In this document: positions 8,884-16,938 of the stretch, one piece after another | Numbering within the stretch: position 1 is the stretch's first letter | Layout: each line of letters starts with the position of its first letter | Source: an uncultured Bacteroidia bacterium | Lineage (GTDB): Bacteria; Bacteroidota; Bacteroidia; Bacteroidales; Prolixibacteraceae | NCBI GenBank assembly: GCA_903923905.1 | Contig: CAIXZH010000093.1 | Span: 1-64,000, forward strand | Reading direction: 5' to 3' | DNA: 64,000 bases | Position numbers and translations under genes: made by a program | Notes under the pieces: generated by a model | What the model saw: only the letters and a program-made list of their open reading frames with translations | Told to the model about the DNA's origin: nothing | Database searches by the model: none

Positions 8884-11800
8884 AAATATAACTCTCGGTT
8901 CTGCAGGTATTATTTTGATGCCTGGATTCGTGAGAGGGTCGTTTTCTGATCCGGGAAATCTGCTTCTACCTGATTGGGACCAAATTGAAAACTTTTATTT
9001 AAATCCTCCTGATTCTTCAAGACCATGGGTATTCTGGATGTGGATGAATGGCAACATCACCAAAGAGGGGATTACCCTGGATTTGGAAGTGATGAAACGG
9101 ATGGGAATCGGTGGAGCCATCTGCTTTAATAGTGCGGTAGGTATTCCACGCGGTCCTGTCGATTATGCAAGTGAACCTTGGATGGATGCCACAGAACATG
9201 CATTAAAAGAGGCTTTACGCCTCGGTTTACAAATCAGCCTGCACAATTCACCAGGGTATTCCGGATCGGGAGGACCATGGATCACTCCCGAAATGAGTAT
9301 GCAGCAGCTGGTGTGGACCGAAACTCAGATTAAAGGTCAGCAAGCTTTAACATTAAAACTCCCTCAGCCCTTTGCCCGCATGGGCTTTTACCGTGATGCC
9401 TTTGTCCTTGCCTATCCATCACTTTCGGTTGAAAATGGGTTGATGCAGGAAAAACTTGGCCGTTGTCTCGCTGATGGGAAAGAAGTCAGGAAAGAGATCT
9501 TATTTGATGGCAACTCCGGAACCAAAATCAGGATGGAACCTGTCTCGGGGCAATATTCTACCTTGCTGCTGGAATTTACAGAACCATTCGAGGCGCGCTC
9601 CATTACCCTTACCCGTCAGGCTGAGATTCCACACGATTTATTCGATGGTCCGCGCGATCATCCTCCGCGATTTGATCTGGAAACCTCGGAAAATGGGAAC
9701 GAATTTGTAAAAATCACCTCGTTTAGTTGTCCTGAACTAAGGGCTATGGACACTCCCGCAATGCAGAATTTTGACGTCGTACAGGCAAAGTATTACCGGT
9801 TAGTCACATATGATCCAACCTGGATTTCAGGAGTGGAACTCCATTCCGGGCCCCGGTTGGCCGGCTGGCCTGGCAAATCAAGTTGTACCCATGGCAATTA
9901 TGGGGGAAATATTACAAAAGTTGATGAACAGCTAATAATTTCCCCGGATTCCGTAATCGATATCACCGCTTTTATGGATGAAACCGGACATCTGATATGG
10001 GAATCGCCCAGCTACGGTAATTGGACGATTATCCGTATAGGCCACACCACAACGGGCGAAGAACCCGCGGCACACCCTGATGCAGCGAAAGGTCTGGAAA
10101 TAGATAAATTCCGCAAGGAAGCACTGGATCTTCATCTTGAGAAGTTCTCAATGCTACTTATAAATAGATTGATGAAATATAAAGGGAAAAGTTTTGTTGG
10201 TTTTACAACGGATAGCTGGGAGGCGGGTAAACAAAACTGGACTGTGGGGTTTCCACAGGAGTTTGAAAAAAGAAGAAATTATAAACTCACCCTCTGGTTG
10301 CTGGCTATGACAGGGAGAATAGTCGGAAGTATAGATCAAACAGAGCGGTTTCTTTGGGATACCCGTAAGACACAAGCCGAATTATTGTCCGCAAATTACT
10401 ATGGCCATTGGCAGGATTGGTGTCATGACCAGGGATTACAATACCATGCAGAACCTTATGGTGATGGCAACTTCGACAGTCTGGAAATCGGTCAGCACCT
10501 CGATGTTCCAATGGCTGAGTTCTGGACCCGATATATTTACGGAAGTGATGTCACCTCCAAACAAGCAGTCTCGCTGGCACATGTATACGGAAAACAGGTG
10601 GCAGCTGCAGAAGCCTTTACAGGTATGCCGGCCACTTCCAAATGGACAGACTATCCGTACTCGTTGAAAGCTGAAGGGGACTGGTTTTATACCCTGGGAA
10701 TTAATCGGCTTGTATTCCATACATTTGTTCATCAACCATATACCACAGGCTTCCCCGGAATGACTATGGGGCCTTTTGGCACCCATTTCGACCGCAATAG
10801 TACCTGGACTGATCAGGCGCACAGTTGGATCGGGTACATCCGACGCGTTCAATATCTTTTGCAGCAAGGTCAGTCAGTTGCCGAGGTCTGTTATTTTAAA
10901 GGTGATGAGCCTCAATCCGGGGTTCCCGATATTTATCCGATGATGCCGGATGGTATTGTTGGCGATGTGATTGGGCGGGATGCTTTGTTCACCCGCTTTT
11001 CCATTCAGGATGGAGAAATTGTATTGCCTGACGGTATGAGGTACTACCTGTGCATCCTCGCAAATGTTGCGGCAATTTTGCCGGAAACATTGAATCGGCT
11101 CAAAGAATTAGTGGAACTGGGAATGACATTGGTCGTAATGAGTAAACCGGATAAATCATTGGGACTTTCCGGAACCGATCAGGAAGTAAAAATGCTCACA
11201 GATCAGTTATTCGGAAAACTGGACGGGTTATCTGTAAAACAGGCACAGAAAGGTCTTGGAAAAATATTTTGGGGCATCTCCCTCAAGGAGGTTTTGAAAC
11301 AACTGTCAGTAATTCCGGACTTCCTCTATTCCTCAGAAAACCAGGATGCAGCCATTCATTATACGCATAAAAAGCTCGGTGACTGCGAACTCTATTTCAT
11401 TTCGAATCACCGGAGAAGAAAAGAGAAAATCGTTTGCTCGTTCAGGATTATTCATAGACTACCCGAAATCTGGGATAGCGAAACTGGAGAGATCATTTCA
11501 GCGGTGAGCTTCGAAGTCGTTAACGGGCGTTTACAAATGCCCTGGGAATTGACACCTGCCGGATCATCCTTTATCATCTTCCGCAAGAGAGCTGAAGCGG
11601 GAATTTTGCAACAAGTCTCAAAAGACGGTGTGGTTTTGTTTGCCAACCGGAATTTTGAAAAACCAGTTTTCGCCAGGTATGCTGAAGTTCAGAATAATTT
11701 CAGTATTTCGTTATGGGCCAAGCCCGACACCATTGCACATAGTGGCCGAAATATGTTGTTTCATCCGTCGGAAGGAGAACTAATCTATGGTCCGGGACAT

Positions 11801-12838
11801 TCTGTATGTGGTCTGGGCGCCGGGCAAAACGGGGTTTTTGTATATGAAAACACGCAGGGTAAGGCTCACAAGGCATTGACATACAATAATCAGCTGGAAG
11901 GTTGGACACATTTGGTTTTGTCCTATAAGCAAGGAGTTCCTGTATTGTTTGTAAATGGGCAATTTGCTGTACACGGAAAAAATTCTGGCAATATCGTTCA
12001 TCCGGGATTGGAAACACAAGTTTCAAATGATCAGTTTACCACTTATTTTGAAGGGAATTATACCAAACCTCAATTGCATAGAGTGGTTCTCACTGCTGAT
12101 GAAATTAATAAGTTGTATAAACGAGGGTTACCTGATTTGGATTTATTATCGCCTTCAGGATTTAAAACCGACAAACAAGGAAAATTATCCGCCTGCTTCA
12201 TTCAAAATGGGAAATATGAATTGGTGAAGAATTCGGGAGATAAAGAACTGTTAAAGATTGAGAGTTGCGGTGAAAGGGTACTGACCGGACCATGGAGTGT
12301 AAGGTTTCCTCAAAATAGCGGTGCACCTGAACAGATAGAATTGCCGGCTTTGATTTCCTTAATCAGACACACCGATCCCAATATCCGGCATTTCTCCGGG
12401 ACCTGCATTTATCATTATCAATTAGATCTTGCTGCAGCCAATTTTACGCCCGGAAGAAAATATTTCCTCGACCTGGGACGCGTGGAAGTGATTGCCAAAG
12501 TGATTGTTAATGGTATCAAAGCTACCACTTGCTGGAAAGAACCTTATGTTGCAGACATCACCAAACTTGTAAATAATGGAGCAAACGAGATTCAAGTGGA
12601 GGTGACTAACCTGTGGCCCAACCGACTCATCGGGGATGAACAGTTACCGGTTGAAAACGAATACAGCAAAGATCGTTTCATCACAAAATTTCCTGAATGG
12701 TACATCAAAAATCAGCCAAAACCAGGCAAACGGATTTCCTTTTCAGTATGGCACAATTTCGAAAAAACCGATCCGTTGCTGGAGTCCGGATTACTTGGGC
12801 CGGTGAAACTGATTTTAGGAGAAGAACGAATATTATAA
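8861..12838 (+). CDS. GH106-type alpha-L-rhamnosidase with inserted LamG-like domain
   Basis: A 1325-residue exported enzyme of the alpha-L-rhamnosidase PF17132/GH106 type. The GTG start at 8861 lies inside the previous gene but is supported by a twin-arginine signal (KRRSFFKNITLGSAGI); no downstream ATG keeps this signal. Family marks are PWVFWMWMNGNITKEGI, DLEVMKRMGIGGA, WTDYPYSLKAEGDW and the GHWQDWCHDQGLQYHAEPYG segment. A LamG/concanavalin-like jelly roll sits at about 943-1090 (ISLWAKPDT, GWTHLVLSYK, LFVNGQF), followed by a galactose-binding-type beta-sandwich (about 1143-1320) ending in the usual NLWPNRLIGDEQLP region. It should remove terminal alpha-L-rhamnose. The LamG insert is an extra compared with shorter members and may bind glycan. 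Confidence 0.85.
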   Translation: MKRRSFFKNITLGSAGIILMPGFVRGSFSDPGNLLLPDWDQIENFYLNPPDSSRPWVFWMWMNGNITKEGITLDLEVMKRMGIGGAICFNSAVGIPRGPVDYASEPWMDATEHALKEALRLGLQISLHNSPGYSGSGGPWITPEMSMQQLVWTETQIKGQQALTLKLPQPFARMGFYRDAFVLAYPSLSVENGLMQEKLGRCLADGKEVRKEILFDGNSGTKIRMEPVSGQYSTLLLEFTEPFEARSITLTRQAEIPHDLFDGPRDHPPRFDLETSENGNEFVKITSFSCPELRAMDTPAMQNFDVVQAKYYRLVTYDPTWISGVELHSGPRLAGWPGKSSCTHGNYGGNITKVDEQLIISPDSVIDITAFMDETGHLIWESPSYGNWTIIRIGHTTTGEEPAAHPDAAKGLEIDKFRKEALDLHLEKFSMLLINRLMKYKGKSFVGFTTDSWEAGKQNWTVGFPQEFEKRRNYKLTLWLLAMTGRIVGSIDQTERFLWDTRKTQAELLSANYYGHWQDWCHDQGLQYHAEPYGDGNFDSLEIGQHLDVPMAEFWTRYIYGSDVTSKQAVSLAHVYGKQVAAAEAFTGMPATSKWTDYPYSLKAEGDWFYTLGINRLVFHTFVHQPYTTGFPGMTMGPFGTHFDRNSTWTDQAHSWIGYIRRVQYLLQQGQSVAEVCYFKGDEPQSGVPDIYPMMPDGIVGDVIGRDALFTRFSIQDGEIVLPDGMRYYLCILANVAAILPETLNRLKELVELGMTLVVMSKPDKSLGLSGTDQEVKMLTDQLFGKLDGLSVKQAQKGLGKIFWGISLKEVLKQLSVIPDFLYSSENQDAAIHYTHKKLGDCELYFISNHRRRKEKIVCSFRIIHRLPEIWDSETGEIISAVSFEVVNGRLQMPWELTPAGSSFIIFRKRAEAGILQQVSKDGVVLFANRNFEKPVFARYAEVQNNFSISLWAKPDTIAHSGRNMLFHPSEGELIYGPGHSVCGLGAGQNGVFVYENTQGKAHKALTYNNQLEGWTHLVLSYKQGVPVLFVNGQFAVHGKNSGNIVHPGLETQVSNDQFTTYFEGNYTKPQLHRVVLTADEINKLYKRGLPDLDLLSPSGFKTDKQGKLSACFIQNGKYELVKNSGDKELLKIESCGERVLTGPWSVRFPQNSGAPEQIELPALISLIRHTDPNIRHFSGTCIYHYQLDLAAANFTPGRKYFLDLGRVEVIAKVIVNGIKATTCWKEPYVADITKLVNNGANEIQVEVTNLWPNRLIGDEQLPVENEYSKDRFITKFPEWYIKNQPKPGKRISFSVWHNFEKTDPLLESGLLGPVKLILGEERIL

Positions 12839-12904
12839 GGAACGAAAGCCTGACAGGGTTTCAATACCTTTCAGTGCGTAATATTAATTAAATGTTGATT
12901 TAGA

Positions 12905-13273
12905 ATGAAAATCCTTCCCGGGAAACTGAAGATTGTCCTGTTGCTTGTTGGCTTGCTTGTCCTCATCCGGCCAGCCTATTCCCAAAAGGAGATAAAACAG
13001 TCTGAATCAACTTATATTTCCTCAGTGCGGAAGTCTGATAACGGTGATGGAACCTATGCAAATCCTGTTTTATTTGCCAATTATTCCGATCCGGATGTCA
13101 TTCGTGTGGATGATGACTTTTTCATGACCCCATTCAGATTTAATGATTCACCGGGTTTGCCAATTCTGCACTTCAAAGATCTGAACTGACGCAAAAATTG
13201 GATTGTTCTGCACAACTGAACCTGGAATCCGGAATGGCGGTTATGCAGATTTTACATGGTACCGAATGGATAA
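12905..13273 (+). pseudogene. Remnant of a GH43 gene (N-terminal part only)
   Basis: Residues 1-94 look like the intact start of a GH43 enzyme: a signal peptide ending AYSQ, then GDGTYANPVLFANYSDPDVI and the LPILHFKDLN that normally continues into a Trp-containing turn. An in-frame TGA follows at 13187-13189. Beyond it the same frame still shows NWIVLHN and NPEWRLCRFYMVPNG, broken by further stops at 13217 and 13271; this resembles pieces of the rest of a GH43 enzyme after large internal deletion. A full member needs 300-550 residues. The DPDV Asp, usually the base, is retained but most of the propeller is lost, so no activity is expected. Confidence 0.7.
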
Positions 13274-13290
13274 ATAAAATAAATAGAAAT

Positions 13291-15276
13291 ATGAGAAATA
13301 GAAAATATTCCAAAAGCGTAAGACTAATATTATTCTTTATTACATTGATATTTAACATTCTGCCATTCGGGGAAAGGTGGGGAGGACTCTATGCACAGTC
13401 ACATTATCCGGGGCAGCATCAGGATAAATTAAAATCAAAGGAGACAGTGCCAATGAAAGCTTATGCTTTCGATTTGGAGGATGTGAAATTGCTCAACTCC
13501 CGTTTTAAAGAGAATATGGAGCGTGAGAGTGCATGGATTCTCTCGATCAGTGTAAACCGGTTATTACATAGCTTTCGGACCAATGCCGGGGTTTACAGCG
13601 GGCCGGAGGGGGGCTACGATGCTGTCCGGAAATTAGAGGGTTGGGAATCGCTGGATTGCGAATTACGCGGCCATACAACCGGGCATATCTTGTCAGGACT
13701 TGCACTTTTATACGCCTCAACCGGAAATGAAGCCTACAAAATAAAGTCTGACAGTCTTGTACGCGGTTTGGCAGATGTTCAGAAGGCTATTAACCAAAAT
13801 GGATACCTGAGTGCTTTCCCGCAGAACCTGATCGACCGGAACATTGCCGGGCAGCCTGTTTGGGCGCCATGGTATACGCTGCATAAAATATTATCCGGAC
13901 TCATGGATCAATACCTGTACTGCAATAACCTTCAAGCCTTGGATGTAGCAGAAAAAATGGCGATGTGGGCACACCATAAACTGGCGACAGTTACTCCGGA
14001 ACAGCGAAAAATGATGATTCGCAATGAATTTGGTGGGATAAATGACTCCTTTTATACCTTATATGAAATAACAGGCAAAGCGGAATATAAAACCCTATCC
14101 GAGTTTTTCTACCACGATGAGATGCTTGATCCGTTAATGAATCAGGTAGATAACCTAAAAGGGAAACATGCAAATACCTATATTCCCAAACTTATCGGCT
14201 TATCACGGGCTTATGAATTGGGTGAGGCAGAAAAAAATATAACCATCGCCCGGTTTTTCTGGAACACAGTTATTAATCACCATTCATTTTGTACCGGGAG
14301 CAACAGCGACCGGGAATCATTTTTTGAATCTGATCATCAATCGGTGCACCTGACAGGGTACACAGGGGAATCGTGCAATGTTTATAATATGCTCAAACTC
14401 ACTCGTCATCTTTTTTGTATTGAGGGAGATGAGAAATATGCAGATTATTATGAGAAAGGACTTTACAACCATATTCTGGGACAACAGGATCCGGAAACCG
14501 GGATGATCGCCTATTTCCTGCCTATGCTTCCCGGCGCACATAAAGTTTATAGCACCCGCGACAGTTCGTTCTGGTGCTGTGTAGGGACCGGTTTTGAAAA
14601 CCAGGCCAAATACGGAGAGGCCATTTATTATCACAACGACAAAGGGCTGTTTGTCAATCTGTTTATTCCTTCGGAACTGAACTGGAAAGAGAAAGGATTT
14701 AAGTTGCGACAGGAAACCAGGTTCCCGGCAGAAGAAACTACCCGGCTTACAATCGAATCAACAACAGCGGTTCAGGTGCAAATCTACTTCAGATATCCAG
14801 AGTGGGCAACTTCTGGCGTTGCAATAAAGATTAATGGTAAAACAATTAAGGTGAAGCAAAATCCCGGGAGTTATATCACCATTGACCGTGTATGGAAAAA
14901 CGGCGACAAAATGCAGGTGACCTTTCCCATGAAACTTCAGCTAAAAGCATCTCCTGACAATCCAGATATAGTCTCAGTATCTTATGGTCCTCTAGTGCTG
15001 GCTGCAAAAATGGGAACCGAAGGGATTGAGAAACCTGCCCCGTTTTCCAATCCAAAGCTGCATAACGATTATTACACCTATAATTATCATGTTCCGGCAA
15101 CCCTTTCAAATACCCTGAATGTAAAGGGAAAGCCGGTAAACGAATGGCTGAAGCCGGTTGATAATCAACTTCTGACCTTTAAAACGGTCCATGCGGCCAC
15201 AGGAGAAGATTATACATTTGTACCACTGTTCGATCTTCATCATGAAAGGTATGTTGTTTACTGGAATTTAAAATAG
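13291..15276 (+). CDS. GH127 beta-L-arabinofuranosidase-family protein
   Basis: A 661-residue exported alpha/alpha-barrel enzyme with C-terminal beta domains (PF07944). The start at 13291 gives a signal peptide ending GLYAQ; an earlier TTG lies in the GH43 remnant and is rejected. GH127 uses a zinc-bound cysteine nucleophile. Here the expected residues are Glu360 and Cys362 in TGESCNVYNMLKL and Cys429-Cys430 in SFWCCVGTGFEN, matching Glu338, Cys340, Cys417 and Cys418 of Bifidobacterium HypBA1. Other marks are the GHTTGHILSGLA and PWYTLHKILSGL segments. It likely releases beta-linked L-arabinofuranose from arabinogalactan- or pectin-type side chains; related families with other specificities (GH146) share the fold. 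The next gene starts 6 nt after its stop. Confidence 0.88.
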   Translation: MRNRKYSKSVRLILFFITLIFNILPFGERWGGLYAQSHYPGQHQDKLKSKETVPMKAYAFDLEDVKLLNSRFKENMERESAWILSISVNRLLHSFRTNAGVYSGPEGGYDAVRKLEGWESLDCELRGHTTGHILSGLALLYASTGNEAYKIKSDSLVRGLADVQKAINQNGYLSAFPQNLIDRNIAGQPVWAPWYTLHKILSGLMDQYLYCNNLQALDVAEKMAMWAHHKLATVTPEQRKMMIRNEFGGINDSFYTLYEITGKAEYKTLSEFFYHDEMLDPLMNQVDNLKGKHANTYIPKLIGLSRAYELGEAEKNITIARFFWNTVINHHSFCTGSNSDRESFFESDHQSVHLTGYTGESCNVYNMLKLTRHLFCIEGDEKYADYYEKGLYNHILGQQDPETGMIAYFLPMLPGAHKVYSTRDSSFWCCVGTGFENQAKYGEAIYYHNDKGLFVNLFIPSELNWKEKGFKLRQETRFPAEETTRLTIESTTAVQVQIYFRYPEWATSGVAIKINGKTIKVKQNPGSYITIDRVWKNGDKMQVTFPMKLQLKASPDNPDIVSVSYGPLVLAAKMGTEGIEKPAPFSNPKLHNDYYTYNYHVPATLSNTLNVKGKPVNEWLKPVDNQLLTFKTVHAATGEDYTFVPLFDLHHERYVVYWNLK

Positions 15277-15282
15277 TTGGAT

Positions 15283-16911
15283 ATGAAATTTACTCAAAGA
15301 GTTTTAAAATATTGGATCTGTATAGTTGCACTTTCTGTGACTCCGCTTGCTTCCATTTCTGCTGTATGGCAATGGTCTGTTCCCGTTTCAGGAGTCATAT
15401 CGGGTGAAACAAACGATCATCCGCGCGCCTTCCTGTGGATACCCGAGAATTGCAAACAAGTCCGAGCAGTAATAGTCGGCCAGCACAACATGACTGAGGA
15501 GGTAATCCTGGAACATCCTGAGTTTCGCCGTGCAATGACTGACCTTGGAATCGCAGAGGTTTGGGTGACTCCCGGGTTTAATTTCCTTTTCGATTTTAAC
15601 AATGGCGCCGGTTTGCAGTTTGAAGAGATGATGAAACAGCTGGCCCAGGAATCGGGCTACACCGAACTGGAATTTGCTCCGGCAATCCCCATTGGACATT
15701 CGGCATGTGCCAGTTACCCCTGGAATTTTGCAGCATGGAATCCGCAACGAACGTTAGCAATACTTTCGATTCACGGGGATGCCCCGCTGACAAATCTCAC
15801 CGGCAGCGGACGCCCGAATCCCAACTGGGGAAACCGTTCGCTTGCGGGTGTTCCCGGATTAATGGTTGAGGGTGAATATGAATGGTGGGAAGCCAGAGTG
15901 CAGCCGGCACTCGACTTTCAGCAACGGTTTCCCGATGCGACCATTTCATTTTTATGCGATGCAGGGCATGGTCATTTTGACACCTCCGACGAATTGATTG
16001 GTTACCTGTCATTATTTATTAAAAAGGCAGTTCAATACCGGCTACCCAAAGAATCTCCTATTGACAAACCGGTAAAACTTAGAACTCTGAATCCGCAAAA
16101 TGGTTGGTTGAAGGAGCGATGGAAACGAGATGAAAAACCAGGTGTTCCTTCTGCACCTTATTCCCGGTATACAGGACCACGAAAAGATGCATTCTGGTAT
16201 TTTGATAAGGAGATGACCGAGGCAACCGAAGATTCGTACAAAAGAGTCAGGGGAAAAAAAGAACAGTACCTGGGGTTAAGTCAGGAAGGCAAATTGCTAC
16301 CTTTTAACCCAAAATTGCACTCCCGGATTGTTGGAAATTTTTCGCCCGAAGCTGATGGCCTGACATTCCATATTAATCCTGTTTTTACAGATACTTTGAG
16401 AAGTGTCGCCGTAAATGACCATGCCAAAGGAGAACCCATTATCAGTCGTATTTGCGGCCCGGTTACTAAAGTTAACGACACCACCTTTACTGTTCGCTTT
16501 TACCGGATGGGATTCAACAACGATAGACGTACTAACGATATCTGGTTACTGGCAAGCCACCCGGGGGATGAAAATTACAAGAGTACGGTCCAGCAATTGA
16601 ATATCCGGATTCCGCTGCGGAATAACCAGGGAGCAGAACAGCGAATCACATTTGCTGCGATACCCGATATCAAACAGAATGTTAAATCACTAACTTTATC
16701 CGCTTCATCCAACAGGAAAATGCCGGTCTTTTTTTACATTCAGGAAGGACCTGCGGAGGTAAAGGATGGGAAAGTGTTTTTTTCAAAGATTCCTCCACGA
16801 AGCAGATTTCCAATCAAAATAACAGTAGCAGCCTGGCAATATGGCCGTGCGGTGGAACCTAAAATTCAAACAGCTCCGCCTGTATTTCAAAGCTTTAATA
16901 TCATAAAATAA
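15283..16911 (+). CDS. Exported alpha/beta hydrolase of unknown specificity, possible carbohydrate esterase
   Basis: A 542-residue exported protein. The ATG at 15283 is preferred to a TTG two codons earlier; the signal peptide ends LASISA. The N-terminal half (about 35-260) has an alpha/beta-hydrolase look: AVIVGQHNM near the oxyanion position, a nucleophile elbow GHSACAS, and a late His in DAGHGHFD. The second half (about 270-540) is a mostly beta region with no domain I recognise. It sits between GH127 and a heparinase II/III-like lyase, 6 nt after the first and 27 nt before the second, which suggests a role on the same glycan, for example removing ester groups. I do not recognise a named family, and substrate is unknown. 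Confidence 0.7.
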   Translation: MKFTQRVLKYWICIVALSVTPLASISAVWQWSVPVSGVISGETNDHPRAFLWIPENCKQVRAVIVGQHNMTEEVILEHPEFRRAMTDLGIAEVWVTPGFNFLFDFNNGAGLQFEEMMKQLAQESGYTELEFAPAIPIGHSACASYPWNFAAWNPQRTLAILSIHGDAPLTNLTGSGRPNPNWGNRSLAGVPGLMVEGEYEWWEARVQPALDFQQRFPDATISFLCDAGHGHFDTSDELIGYLSLFIKKAVQYRLPKESPIDKPVKLRTLNPQNGWLKERWKRDEKPGVPSAPYSRYTGPRKDAFWYFDKEMTEATEDSYKRVRGKKEQYLGLSQEGKLLPFNPKLHSRIVGNFSPEADGLTFHINPVFTDTLRSVAVNDHAKGEPIISRICGPVTKVNDTTFTVRFYRMGFNNDRRTNDIWLLASHPGDENYKSTVQQLNIRIPLRNNQGAEQRITFAAIPDIKQNVKSLTLSASSNRKMPVFFYIQEGPAEVKDGKVFFSKIPPRSRFPIKITVAAWQYGRAVEPKIQTAPPVFQSFNIIK

Positions 16912-16938
16912 ATCATCGCACTTAAAAGTTCCGGCACC

